This document shows positions 10,715 through 21,618 of a stretch of DNA of 64,000 nt, one piece after another (within the stretch, counting starts at the first letter, position 1; each line of letters opens with the position of its first letter). The notes under the pieces are model-generated. The model saw only the letters and a list, made by a program, of their open reading frames with translations, had not been told where the DNA came from and ran no database searches. The position numbers and the translations under genes are program-made. The stretch is from CAIWHR01 sp963830485 (GTDB taxonomy: Bacteria > Pseudomonadota > Gammaproteobacteria > Burkholderiales > Casimicrobiaceae): positions 1 through 64,000 of the forward strand of contig CAWHNE010000001.1 in assembly GCA_963830485.1 (NCBI GenBank), written 5' to 3'.

Positions 10715-13269
10715 GTGAACACGCCGACGAACGAATCGAGCCCGCCGCGACCGGCGTCGCGCGACATGTCGCGGATTCTCGGCGATTGCCGGGACCTCGC
10801 GATCCATCGGCTGCTGCTTTCGTTCCGGCGATGCTGGACCGCGTCGGCGACATGCTGATGGACCGGGCGAGCCGGACCGACGTGCGCGAGGAGCAGACGC
10901 TGTACCTCGACGCCCGCGACGCGCTGCAGCAGGGCGCGCGCCGCGCTGCTGACCGAGTTCGAGCGGCGGCTGCGCGCGCTGGTCGACGACCGCATCGCCG
11001 GCAAGGTCGAGGCCAAGGCCGATTTCTCGAAGGTCGACGGCGACAAGCTGACGCTGGTCGACACGATCGCGATGGACGAGTCGGTGGTGACCGGCAACAT
11101 CACGCGCGTCGTCGAGAACCTCTGCCACGACGAGCTGCAGCTGCTCAATCGCGGCATCGGCCATCTGCTCGGGCAGCCCGACCTCGAGACCGAGCCGCAA
11201 TCCGTTCGCGCCGGCGACGATCGTCGAGGCGTTCGCCGAGGCGCTGCACGCGCTCAAGGCCGAGCCGCAGGGTCAAGTTCGCGATCCTGAAGGAGCTGAA
11301 CCAGGCGTCGCTCGCGCGAGATCAACGGCATCTACGCGGATCTCAACAAGCACCTGCAGAACATGCACGTGATGCCGGCGGCGTCGCGGCCGTCGGCTCG
11401 GCCGCGGGGCGCTGCGCGCGGCCGCACCAAGGCCAGCCGCGCGCGCCGACGGAAGGCGACGCAGGCGCCGGCAGCCTCCGTCCGCCGAAGTCGACGTGAT
11501 GGCGCTGTTCCGGCGCACGCTTCGGCAGCGGCGCCGTCCCGAACTACGCGCCGGGCGGGGCCGGCATGGCGGGCCACGGCATGGCGGGCACGGCGACGCT
11601 GCCCCAGGGCACGGGCGCGCCGCATGCGGCGGGCGGGCCGGCGCACGCCGGCGCGCCGACGGCCGGCGCGGGCGAGGACTTCCCGCAGATCTCGATGGGC
11701 CGCGGCGGGCGCTACGTCCCGACGGGCCCGCTGCGCGCCGACACCGTCCGGCTACGTGCCCGGGCGCGCCGATCATCGCCACCGCCGATGCTGGGCGAGG
11801 GCCTCGCGCGGCTGCAGGCCGGGCGAGACCGGCTTCGACCTGGGCGGCGGCACGTTCGTCCAGTTCTCCGGCATTCCCGAGGGCAAGCACAACGTCCTGC
11901 GCGACCTGCAGGAGTCGCCGCTCGGCAAGAAGGCGAACCAGCTCGAGTCGATGACGATCGAGCTGGTCGCGATGCTGTTCGACTTCATCTTCGAGACCAA
12001 GGACCTGCCGGACGGCATCAAGGCGCTGCTCGCGCGGCTGCAGATCCCGGTGCTGAAGGCGGCGATGCTCGACGGCGCGTTCTTCGCGAAGAAGACGCAC
12101 CCGTCGCGGCTGCTGGTCAACGCGCTCGCGCGAGGCCGGCCTCGGCTGGTCGCCGGCGATGGGGCACGGACGATCCGCTCTACCGCAGATCGACGCGATC
12201 GTCCACCGGATTCTCGACGGCTTCACCGACGATCTCGACGATCTTCGACGAGCTGCGCGAGGAGCTCGAGACGTTCCTCGCCGAGGAGGAGAAGGCGGCC
12301 GAGGCGAACATCGAGTCGACCGCCGAGGAGATCAACCAGAGCGACCGCCGCAGATCGCGCCGGTGCGTCGCCAAGGCGGAGATCGAGCGGCGCATCGAGA
12401 TGTACCCGGTCCCGCAGTTTCCTCGCGTCGTTCCTGCGCCAGCACTGGAGCGCGACGCTCGAGGACGTCTATCTGCAGCAGGGCGAGGAGAGCGAGGCCT
12501 GGGAGCAGAGCGTCGCGACGCTCGAGGACCTCGTCTGGAGCGTGCAGCCGAAGCGCACGCGCGAGGACCGCCAGCATCTGGTCGCGCTGCTGCCGTCGCT
12601 GCTGAAGCGGCTGTCGGTCGCGCATGCACGACCTGCGCCGTGGACGCCGGAGGAGCGCGAGCGCGTTCATGTCGAACCTGGTCGAGGCGCATGCGGCGGC
12701 GGTGAAGCCGTCGGTCGGCACGGCGGCGCTCGCCGACCGCCGCGGTCGCCGAGCAGGCGAAGGCCGAGGCCGAGCTGGCGAAGGCGGCGGGCGACGAGGC
12801 GAAGGCGGCCAAGGCCGAGGAGCTCGCCGCGGCGATGACGCAGGCCGAGCCCGCGCCGGTCGAGGCGGACGCCGAGGTCATCGAGGACGAGTTCCTCGAG
12901 ATCGCGCAGAGCCTCGAGCGCGGCATGTGGATCGAGTTCGAGTCCGACGACGGCCAGCTCGCGTTCGCCAAGCTCGCGTGGGTGAGCCCGCTGCGCGGCA
13001 CCTACCTGTTCACCAACCGGCAGGGCCAGAAGGCGCTGTCGATGACCGCCGAGGAGCTCGCCGAGCGCTTCCGCACGATCGCGCGCGGCTGGTCGAGGCC
13101 GAGCCGCTGATCGACCGCGCGTTCGGCAGCGTGCTGCGCGACGTTCGCCGAGAAGATGCCGGAACGGTCGCCAGCGGCCTGCGCCCAGACGTCGCCGTGC
13201 CGCGTCCGCGACGGTCGCGGTCGCCTCCGCTCCGCGCAGCACGTGGACCGACTCCGCATCGGCGCGCTG
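10715..13269 (+). CDS. DUF1631 family protein (many frameshifts; ends approximate)
   Basis: After joining frames, the product reads DREEQTLYLDAR-like, then LTLVDTIAMDESVVTGNITR, HDELQLLNRGIGHLLGQPDL, FAILKELNQASLAEINGIYA, and near the C-terminus WIEFESDDGQLAFAKLAWVS followed by GTYLFTNRQGQKALSMTAEE. This is the layout of DUF1631, a proteobacterial family of about 750-800 residues that ends in a PilZ-like fold. The proposed start is GTG 10715. The stop is not certain: TGA 13267-13269 lies in the third frame and would overlap the next gene. The middle is low-complexity and Glu/Ala rich. The function is unknown, though the PilZ-like tail hints at a link to cyclic-di-GMP. Confidence 0.7.
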
Positions 13270-14036
13270 ATCATCGGCGACGAGATCCTGTCCGGCAAGC
13301 GCCAGGACCGCCATCTCGCGCACGTCGATCGCGACGCTCGCGCGCGCGCGGGCTCGCGCTCGCCTGGGCGCGCTACGAGGGCGACGATCGCGACGGGCTG
13401 ACCGCGGTGCTGCGCGAGATCGTTCGCGCGCGGCGACATCGTGTTCAGCTTCGGCGGCGTCGGCGCGACGCCCGACGATCACACGCGGCAGGCCGCGGCC
13501 GCGGCGCTCGGCGTGCCGCTGGTGCGCCATCCGGAGGCGGTCGCCGCGCTCGAGGCGCAGTTCGGCGCCGGCGGCCTATCCGCACCGCGTGCTGATGGCG
13601 GAGTTTCCCGCAGGGCAGCGACGATCATTCCCAATCCGGTCAACCGCGTCGCGTCGTTCTCGATCCGCGACCACCACTTCTTTCCCGGCTTTCCGCAGAT
13701 GGCGTGGCCGATGCTCGACTGGGTGCTGGCGCACCCGCTACGCCGGCGCTGCCGCGCGCGCCGACGGGCGAGCGCGCGATCGTCGTGTACGGCGCCGGCG
13801 AGAGCCAGCTGCTGCCGCTGATGAACGAAAACGTCGCGCGGTTCCCGCAGCTGAAGCTGTTCAGCCTGCCGTCGTTCCTGCCGGACGGCGGGCGGCGCAT
13901 CGAGCTCGGCGTGCGCGGCGAGACCGCGGCGCTGGACGCGGCGCTCGCGCACCTCGTCGCCGGCGTCGAAGCGGGCGGATTCCGCTGGGAGCCGCTGGCG
14001 AGCGTCGCGACGCGCACGCGAAGGCGGCCGCGATGA
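13243..14036 (+). CDS. Molybdopterin-binding domain protein (MoaB/CinA-type), frameshifted
   Basis: The product begins VDRLRIGALIIGDEILSGKR, the hallmark N-terminus of MoaB/CinA-fold proteins, followed by GDIVFSFGGVGATPDDHTRQ, the molybdopterin-binding glycine motif. Later segments are VPLVRHPEAVAALEAQFGA, MAEFPAGATIIPNPVNR and HHFFPGFPQMAWPMLDW. At about 260 residues it matches the single-domain competence/damage-inducible A-like family and has no PncC amidase domain. GTG 13243 fits the start of homology. Several one-base insertions are present (near 13340, 13432, 13575, 13740). The enzymatic role is not established: related proteins process cofactors or pyridine nucleotides. Confidence 0.75.
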
Positions 14037-14049
14037 CGCCGGGCTCGGC

Positions 14050-14538
14050 ATGGACGGCAGCGGGCGCTGGTACGACGAGGTCGACGATCGGCGAGACCTT
14101 CTCGCGCACGATCACGATCACCGACACGCACCTCGTGCTCGGCGCCGGGACTGATCGGCGACTTCAATCCGCACCACGTCGAACGACGAGTTCGCGAAGG
14201 GCTCGCGCTTCGGCACGCGCATCCTGCACGGCATGATGACCAGCGCGCTGATGGGCGCGCCGGTCGGCATGTATTTCCACGGCACGGCGATCGCCTACCT
14301 CGAGCACGCCGCGCGCTTCAAGGCGCCGGTGCGCGCCGGCGACACGCTGACCACGACGTGGACGGTCACCGCGAAGCACGCCAAGCCGAAGCACGGCGGC
14401 GGCGTGGTCGTGCTGCACGGCGTCTGCCGCAACCAGGACGGCGTCGCGGTCGCCGAGGCCGACGCGAAGATGCTGGTCCGGCGCGTGGCGCCCAGGCGGG
14501 GCGCCGGCGCAAGGCGATCGCCGCGGCCGCGGCGCTAG
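14050..14538 (+). CDS. MaoC-like hot-dog fold hydratase
   Basis: About 160 residues: MDGSGRWYDEV, TIGETFSRTITITDTHLVLG, then (with a frame correction near 14155) LIGDFNPHHVNDEFAKGSRF and FGTRILHGMMTSALMGAPVG. The D-x-N-P-x-H block followed by a downstream GTRILHG-type motif is typical of R-specific enoyl-CoA hydratase/MaoC proteins. The C-terminus AYLEHAARFKAPVRAGDTLT fits the same fold. Two extra bases (near 14084 and 14150) break the frame. The gene follows the molybdopterin-domain gene closely, and its stop codon overlaps that of pyrD on the other strand. A natural substrate would be a 2-enoyl-CoA, but this is family inference. Confidence 0.75.
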
Positions 14539-15572
14539 GCGCTCCGCGTGTGCCGCGAGCGCTCGCGCGCACTCGGCCACGAGATCCGGGCCGCGATAGA
14601 TGAGCCCGGTGTAGATCTGCACCAGCGTCGCGCCGGCGTCGATCTTCTCCCGCGCGTCGGCGCCGCGAGCAGGATGCCGCCGACGCCGATGATCGGCAGC
14701 GCGCCGTCGAGCGCCTTCGCCAGCGTCGCGCACGACGGCGGTCGCCTGCGCGCGCAGCGGCCGGCCCGACAGGCCGCCGGCTTCGTCGGCGTGCGGCAGG
14801 CCCTCGACCGCGTCGCGCGCGATCGTCGTGTTGGTCGCGATCACGCCGTCGATCTGCGTGCCGGACGAGCAGCCGCGCGATGCCCTCGATCGCCGGCGGC
14901 TCGAGGTCGGGCGCGATCTTGATCGCGATCGGCGTGTACTTGCCGTGCCGGTCCGCGAGCGCGCGCTGCTCGGCCTTGAGCGCGGCGAGCAGCGCCGCGA
15001 GCGCGTCCTCCGACTGCAGGTCGCGCAGGCCCTTGGTGTTCGGCGACGAGATGTTGACCGTGACGTACGACGCACGCGCGTAGACGGCGCGCAGGCAGGC
15101 GAGGTAGTCGTCGGCCGCGCGCTCGTTCGGCGTGTCGAAGTTCTTGCCGATGTTGATGCCCGAGGATGCCGCGGCCACGACGCGCGCGCGACATTGGCGA
15201 CGAAGCCGCTCGACGCCGTCGTTGTTGAAGCCCAGCCGGTTGATCAGCGCCTCGGCCTCGCGGCAGGCGGAACAGCCGCGGCCTCGGGTTGCCGGGCTGC
15301 GGCCGCGGCGTGACGGTGCCGCACTCGATGAAGCCGAAGCCGAGCGTCGCGAGGCCGTCGATGTGCTCGGCGTTCTTGTCGAGGCCGGCGGCGAGTCCGA
15401 CGCGGTTCGGAAACGCGAGGCCCATCACGGCGACCGGCGACGGCGGCGGACGCGCGGCGAACGCCTGCGCGACGCCGAAGCGCGCCGCGACGTCGAGGCT
15501 CGCGAACGCGATGTCGTGCGCGGTCTCGGGATCGAGCGCGAACAGCAGCGGGCGGAACAACGGGTAGAGCAT
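14535..15572 (-). CDS. pyrD: Dihydroorotate dehydrogenase (quinone), class 2
   Basis: Oxidises dihydroorotate to orotate with quinone in pyrimidine synthesis, at the inner membrane. The N-terminus MLYPLFRPLLFALDPETAHD is the class 2 membrane helix. Then come NRVGLAAGLDKNAEHIDGLA, FGFIECGTVTPRPQPGNPRP, a GINIGKNFDTPNERA segment, YVTVNISSPNTKGLRDLQ with the catalytic serine, and the C-terminal VQIYTGLIYRGPDLV. The length of about 340 residues is normal. Several frameshifts occur; the stop is inferred as the TAG complementary to 14535-14537, reached in the shifted frame. It overlaps the MaoC gene tail to tail. Confidence 0.92.
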
Positions 15573-15668
15573 CGATCGGGCGGCACGCCGGAGGCGGTGC
15601 GCGTGCGGCGCGGCGGAGGCAGCGCGATGATACCATTCGCGCGCCGCGTTCCCGCATTGCCGCTCGCC

Positions 15669-16737
15669 ATGCCCCGCCGACTCCGTTCGCTCGCTCGCCG
15701 CTCGCCTGCGCGTGCCTGCTCGGCGCGCGATCGGCCGCCGGCGCGCGGCGCGCCGGCGCGGCGCCCGCGCCGCTACTGCGCGCGCGCAGCGACGTGCGCG
15801 CGTTCATCGACGAGCTGGCGGCCGAGCAGGCTTCGACCGCGCGGCGCTCCGGCGGCTGTTCGCCGCAGGTCGCGCTACCAGCCGCAGATCGTCGCGGCGA
15901 TGGAGCGGCCGCTGCTCGCGCCGCCGAAGTGGTACGAGTACGCGCCGCCGTTCCGTCGCGCCGGCGCGCGTCGATGCCGGCGTCGCGTTCTGGAACGCGC
16001 ACGCCGACGCGCTCGGCGCGCGCCGAGGCGCGCTACGGCGTGCCCGCCGAGATCATCGTCGCGATCCTCGGCGTCGAGACGTTCTACGGCAGGAACACCG
16101 GCCGCTACCGCGTCGCTCGACGCGCTGGCGACGCTCGCCTTCGACTATCCGCGCCGCGCCGCCGTTCTTCCGCGGCGAGCTGCAAGCAGTTCCTGCTGCT
16201 CACGCGCGAGCTCGGCTGTCGCCGCTCGCCGCCAAGGGATCGTTCGCCGGTGCGCTGGGCGTGCCGCAGTTCATGCCGGGCAGCTATCGCAACTACGCCG
16301 TCGATTTCGACGGCGACGGCCGCGCCGACCTGTGGACGAGCGCCGCCGACGTCATCGGCAGCGTCGCCAATTATCTCGCGCGGCACGACTGGCAGCCCGG
16401 GCAGCCGGTGCTGCTCGCCGGCCAGCGATCGCCGACGCGACGCGCGACGCGCGTGCTGCGCCGGCTCGACGGCGGGCTTTCGCGAGCGGCGCCCGCTGGA
16501 AGCGTGGGCCGCCGACGGCGTGACGCATGGCCGACGCCGCCGGAGCGACTCGCGCCCGATCCGGTCGGGCTTGCTGCTGCTCGAGGAAAGGACGGCGGGC
16601 GGCGAGGGCGCGAGCTTCTGGATCGCGTGCAACAATTTCTACGTGATCACCCGCTACAACCGGAGCCGCCTCTACGCGGCGGCGGTCTGGGAGCTCGCAA
16701 GGCGATCAGCGCCGCGCGCGACGCGCCGCCGCGCTGA
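15669..16737 (+). CDS. mltB: Lytic murein transglycosylase B
   Basis: Cleaves glycan strands of peptidoglycan. The mature protein reads SDVRAFIDELAAEQGFDRAA, PKWYEYAPPF, FWNAHADAL, then GVPAEIIVAILGVETFYGRN, which holds the catalytic glutamate (VET) as in Slt35/MltB. FAGALGVPQFMPGSYRNYAV and DGDGRADLWTSAADVIGSVA follow, then FYVITRYNRSRLYAAAVW at the C-terminus. The start is uncertain: ATG 15669 gives a short basic signal peptide, while ATG 15627 gives a longer one. At least five single-base insertions break the frame. The length of about 350 residues fits the family. It is divergent from pyrD and convergent with pgi. Confidence 0.88.
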
Positions 16738-16809
16738 GACGTGATCGATCGCGCGGTGCGACGACCGCGCGCACCGAGCGGACGCGATCGCAGCGCCACG
16801 GATCCCGAT

Positions 16810-18494
16810 TCAGGGCGCGCTGCGCCGCGGAGCGCGAGCACGTGCGCGACGAGGCCGCGCGTCGACGCGTCGGTCGTGCCGGCAGCGCGATGCCATCCGG
16901 CGAGCGCGGCGACGATCGGACCGGCGAGCGTCTTGCCGAGCTCGACGCCGAACTGGTCGAACGGATTGATGCCGTAGAGCACGGCTTCGACGAACGTCCG
17001 GTGCTCGTACAGCGCGAGCAGCTGGCCGAGCCGATACGCGTCGAGCTCCGGCATCAGGATCGTCGTCGACGCGCGGTTGCCCGGGCACACGCGCGCGGCG
17101 ACGGCCGCCTCGAGCGCCGCGCCGGCACGCCCTTCGCCGACAGCTCCGCGCGGACGCGTCGGCGCGCTGCGCCCCGCGAGCAGCGCCTGCGCCTGCGCCA
17201 GCGCGTTCGCGACCAGCAGCGTCTGCTGGTTCGCCCAGCGGATGCGCGGCGCGCACCGGCACGATGAATTCGACCGGCGCCTCGCGCGTGCCCTGGTGCA
17301 GCCACTGGAAGAACGCGTGCTGGCCGTTGGTGCCGGCCTCGCCCCACAGCGCCGGCGACGACGGGCCGGCCAGCGCGCCGCCGTCGCGGCGCGACGCGCT
17401 TGCCGTTGCTTTCCAGCACCAGCTGCTGCAGGTAGGCCGGCAGGCGGAACAGCGTCTGCGCATAGGGCACGACGACGCGCTCGGCATGGCGGAGCTGCGT
17501 CGCGTTCCACCAGCCGACGAGGCCGAGCAGCACCGGCAGGTTGCGCTCGAAGCGGCGTCGTGCGAAAGTGCGCGTCGACGCTCGCGGCGCCGGCGAGCAG
17601 CTCGGCGAAGCCGGTCCCAGCCGAGCTTGCAGCGCGATCGGCAGCCCGACCGCCGACCACAGCGAGTAGCGGCCGCCGACCCAGTCCCACAGCGGAAGGA
17701 CGTCGTGGGTCGCGACGCCGAACGCCTGCGCGGCCGCCGCGTTCCCGGTCACGGCGACGAAATGCGCGCCGACGCTCGACGCCCCGGCCGAGCGCGCGCG
17801 CCGAGCCAGCGCCCTCGCGCTCGCGGCGTTGGCCAGCGTCTCCTGCGTCGTGAACGTCTTCGACGTCACGACGAACAGCGTCGTCGCGGGATCGAGCGGG
17901 GCGAGCGCGCGCGTCAGGTGCTCGGGATCGACGTTGGCGACGAACGAGACATCGACGCCTTCGGTCTGCGGACCGGCGCCGCCGCGCGCGCGCGGCGGCG
18001 CCGCGAGCGCCGAGCAGACGAGGAGCGGACCGAGGTCGGAGCCGCCGATGCCGAGGTTGACGACGGCGCGAATCGGCCGGCCGGTCGCGCCGACGCGCAG
18101 GCCGCCGCGGATCTGCGCCGACGAGCGTCTTCATCCGCGCCTGCGCGGCGCGAATGACCGGGAATGATGTCGCGTGCCGTCGACCAGGAGCGGCGCGTCG
18201 TCCACCTGCCGCAGCGCGGTGTGCAGCGCCGGGCGCGCCTCGGACAGGTTGACCTTCTCGCCGGCGAAGAGCGCCGCGATCCATCCCGGAAGCCCGGCCG
18301 CCGTCGGCGTGCGCGACGAGCAGCGGCAGCGTGTCGGAGCCGATGCGCTCCTTCGACAGGTCGACGAGCCAGTCGTCCCAGGTGAACGACAGTCGCGCGA
18401 AGCGGTCGGGCTCGCGCGCGAAGAGCTCGGTCGAGCGGAGTCCCGGCGAGCGAGCGCGCGTGCGCGGACAGTTCGGGGAGGCAGGGGTGGGCAT
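16810..18494 (-). CDS. pgi: Glucose-6-phosphate isomerase
   Basis: Interconverts glucose-6-phosphate and fructose-6-phosphate. Features in order: FTWDDWLVDLSKERI, FAGEKVNLSE, a NLGIGGSDLGPLLV loop, FVVTSKTFTTQETLANA, LWDWVGGRYSLWSAVGLPIA, GEAGTNGQHAFFQWLHQGT, and near the C-terminus FDQFGVELGKTLAGPI, the family signature. About 545 residues, normal length. The start ATG is at 18494-18492 (MPTPASPNCPRTRA). The stop is placed at 16810-16812, one frame away from the last long conserved stretch, so it assumes one further indel. Several other single-base frameshifts occur throughout. Confidence 0.92.
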
Positions 18495-18609
18495 CGGATC
18501 GGGTCGAGGGCGCGGACCGGACGCAAGGTCGACCGGCGACCACCGCAGCGTAATCGATCGGGCCGGCCAGCGCAACCGTGCGAGACGGGCGTTCGTTGAT
18601 CTGCTATCA

Positions 18610-18628
18610 AATGCGAATCATTCGCATT
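18610..18628. promoter_or_regulatory. Fur-box-like 19-bp palindrome
   Basis: AATGCGAATCATTCGCATT is a perfect 9-1-9 inverted repeat. It lies 66 bases before the start of the iron-binding protein gene and matches the form of a Fur operator (ATGATAAT-like arms around a central C). This is consistent with iron repression of the downstream gene. The pgi start on the other side is 116 bases away, so regulation of pgi cannot be excluded. Confidence 0.75.
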
Positions 18629-18694
18629 CGTATTGACAGCGCCATCGCCGCGGATGCGAACATCGGGTCCTCGATCGACCGACCAAGGACCCCC

Positions 18695-19745
18695 ATGAAA
18701 CGCACCATCACTGCATCCGCCGCGGCGCTGCCTCGTCGCCGGCACTCGCCCTGGCACTGACGCCGCCGACCGCCGGTGCCGCCGAGGAGCCGGTGCTCAA
18801 CCTCTACTCGGCGCGGCACTACCAGACCGACGAGGCGCTCTACGCGAATTTCACGAAGGCCACCGGCATCAGGATCAACCGGATCGAGGCCGGCGACGAG
18901 CAGCTGCTGGAGCGGATCAAGAGCGAGGGCGCGATGAGCCCGGCCGACATCCTGCTGATCGTCGACGCGGCGCGACTGTGGTCGGCGCAGCAGCTGGGCC
19001 TGTTCCAGCCGGTGAAGATCGAAGGTGCTGGAGGAGCGCATCCCGGCGTCGCTGCGCGATCCGGACGGCAACTGGTACGGCTTCTCGAGCCGCGCGCGGG
19101 TGATCGTCTACAACAAGGCGACGGTGAACCCGGCCGACGTCGCGACCTACGAGTCGCTCGCCGACCCGAAGAACAAGGGCCGGGTCTGCACGCGCTCGGG
19201 CAGCCATCCGTACAACCTGTCGCTGGTCGCGGCGCTGATCGCGCACCACGGCGAGGCGAAGACCGAGGCGTGGGCGAAGGGCGTCGTCGCCAACATGGCG
19301 CGCACGCCGCGCGGCGGCGACACCGACCAGATCAAGGCGCGTGGCCGCCGGCGAATGCGGCGTCGCGCTGTCGAACACCTACTACTACGTGCGGCTGATG
19401 CGCTCGGCCAAGCCGGAGGAGCGCGAATGGGCGGCGAAGACCGGCGTCGTCTGGCCCGACCAGGCGAGCTACGGCACGCACGTCAACATCGCCGGCGCCG
19501 GCGTGCTCAGGAACGCGCCGCACCGCGAGAACGCGATCAGGTTCCTCGAGTATCTCGCGAGCGACGAGGCGCAGTCCTATTTCGCCAACGGCAACAACGA
19601 GTGGCCGGCGGTGAAGGGCGCCGTCGCGAAGAATCCGGAGCTCGAATCGCTGGGCACGTTCAAGGCCGACCCGCTGCCGATCGCGACGCTCGGCCGCAAC
19701 ACGCCGGCCGCGCAGAAGCTGCTCGATCGCGCCGGGTGGAAGTGA
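18695..19745 (+). CDS. fbpA: Fe(3+) ABC transporter periplasmic binding protein
   Basis: Binds ferric iron in the periplasm for ABC import. The signal peptide begins MKRTITASAAALLVAG (frame corrected near 18732) and ends near AGAAEEP. The mature part starts LNLYSARHYQTDEALYANFT, the family N-terminus, then RIEAGDEQLLERIKSEG, GNWYGFSSRARVIVYNK, GRVCTRSGSHPYNLSLVAAL and GVALSNTYYYVRLM. The adjacent tyrosines in NTYYYV match the iron-ligating pair of FbpA/FutA proteins. About 345 residues; three single-base insertions. The perfect Fur-like palindrome upstream supports iron regulation. A permease gene lies directly downstream on the opposite strand; the ATPase candidate is 22 kb away. Confidence 0.9.
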
Positions 19746-19774
19746 CGCCCATGGCGTGAGCCCGGCCGCCGGCT

Positions 19775-21552
19775 TCAGGCGCCGTCCGACGGCCGCCGAG
19801 CTGCGGCGCGCTGGCCGCCGGCCGCCGCGCCGCGTCGGCCGGCCATGCCGCGGCGCACCGCGCGCGCGAGGATCAGCAGCGGCAGGATGCCGACCGCGAC
19901 GATCGCGAGCGACGGCAGCGCCGCCTCGGCCAGGCGCTCGTCCTTCGCCAGCGTGTAGGTCTGCGTCGCGAGCGTGTCGAAGTTGAACGGCCGCAGCACC
20001 AGCGTCGCCGGCAGCTCCTTCATCACGTCGACGAACACCAGCAGCGCGGCGGCGGCCGCGGTCCGCGCGAGCAGCGGCGCGTGCACGCGCGTCAGCGTGC
20101 CGAGCGTGCCGGCGCCGAGCCCGCGGGCCGCGGCGTCCATGCTCGGCGTGATGCGCGCGAATCCCGGCTCGATCCCGTTCCACGCGACGGCGAAGTGGCG
20201 GACCAGATAGGCGTAGATCAGCGCGGCGATCGTGCCGGTGAGAAGGAGGCCCGGGCGCACGCCGAAGTGCTCCTGCAGGAACCCGGCGAGCCAGACGTCG
20301 GCCGCGCCCACCGGCAGCAGCACGCCGACGGCGAGCACCGAGCCCGGGCACCGCGTAGCCCAGCGCCAGCAGCCGGCTCGTGCCGCGGGTCAGCGCGCCC
20401 GGCGCGAGCCGCACCGCGTAGGCGACGACGATCGCGAAGACGACGGCGAGCATCGCGGTCAGTCGCCGGCGACGCGGAAGCTGTTCCAGGCGAGCTCGGC
20501 GAAGCGCGCGGCGCCGGGCAGCCCCGGCTCGGACAGCGCGAGCCGTCCGAGCAGCACCACGGGCAGCGCGAAGCCGATCACGATCGGCGCGACGCAGATC
20601 AGCGGTCGCGAGCCAGCCGCGCCAGCCGGTCAGCCGCGGGCTGCGGCGGCAGCCGGGCTGCGCTGCCGGCTGCCGCCGGCGACGCGCGCCGCGCCGCGCG
20701 ACCAGCGCTCGAGCAGCACGGCACCGATCGACGAACGCGAGCAGCGCGCGCCGACAGCTGCGCCGCCGCGACGCGATCGCCGAGCGAGAACCACGCGCGG
20801 TAGATGCCGGTCGTGAAGGTGTCGACGGCGAAGTAGGCGACGGTGCCGTAGTCGGCGAGCGTCTCCATCAGCGCCAGCGCGATGCCGCCGGCGACCGCAG
20901 GTCGCGCGAGCGGCAGGTCGACGCGCCAGAACGCGCGCGCGCGCGTCGAGGCCCATCGTCCGCGCGGCCTCGATCAGCGACGCCGGCCGCTCGAGGAACG
21001 CCGTGCGCGCGAGCAGGTAGACGTACGGATAGAGGACCGCGATGAACATCGCCGCCGCGCCGGGGAGCGAGCGCACGTCGGGGAACCAGTAGTCGCCCCG
21101 CGACCAGCCGAAGGCCTGGCGCAGCGTCGTCTGCACCGGTCCCGCGTAGTCGAGCCAGTCGGTGTAGGCGTAGGCCATCACGTACGCGGGCATCGCCAGC
21201 GGCAGCAGCAGCGCCCACTCGAAGAAGCGCGCGCCCGGGAAAGCGCCGGTTGGTGACGAGCCACGCGGTCACCGTGCCGCCGAAGGCGACGCCCGCGCCG
21301 ACCAGCGCGACGAGCGCCAGCGTGTTGGCGACGAATCCCGGCAGCACCGTCGCCGCGAGATGCGCCCAGACGTCGCCGTGTCCCGGCGCGAGGCCGAGAA
21401 CGAGCACGGCCGCAACCGGCAGCGCCGCCAGCGCGGCGAGCACGACCGCGACGACGACAAGCGGCGATGCCGCTACGCATCGTGCCGGCGCACCGCGCGG
21501 GGCGCGGGCAGGCGCGTTCGTGCCGTCGCGAGCGATCCGGCCGATCCATCAT
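19775..21552 (-). CDS. fbpB: Fe(3+) ABC transporter permease, two fused membrane domains
   Basis: About 585 residues with two ABC-permease modules. The first holds FANTLALVALVGAGVAFGGT-like sequence, LPLAMPAYVMAYAYTDWLDY, PYVYLLARTAFLERPASLIE and an EAARTMGLD coupling motif. The second has YAVPGSVLAVGVLLPVGAAD, LIYAYLVRHFAVAWNGIEPG, and FVDVMKELPATLVLRPFNFD, a signature of the FbpB/ThiP family. It ends at TGA 19775. Start MMDRPDR at 21552 is the first in-frame ATG, but the N-terminal 30 residues are not conserved, so a later start is possible. Frames change at least five times. It is convergent with the binding-protein gene, an unusual arrangement for a transport pair. Confidence 0.88.
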
Positions 21553-21600
21553 GCGGGCGATTATAGTCGCCGGCCGCGATGCGCGGCCGCGATGCGGCGG

Positions 21601-21606
21601 TTATAA
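21601..21606 (+). promoter_or_regulatory. Candidate -10 box upstream of surE
   Basis: TATAAT lies 12 bases before the surE ATG and is a perfect sigma-70 -10 hexamer. No good -35 is visible 16-18 bases further up. A transcript from here would have a very short leader. A similar TTATAGTCG occurs at about 21554-21562, separated by a near-repeat of GGCCGCGATGCG. Confidence 0.4.
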
Positions 21607-21618
21607 TCGATCGACCCC

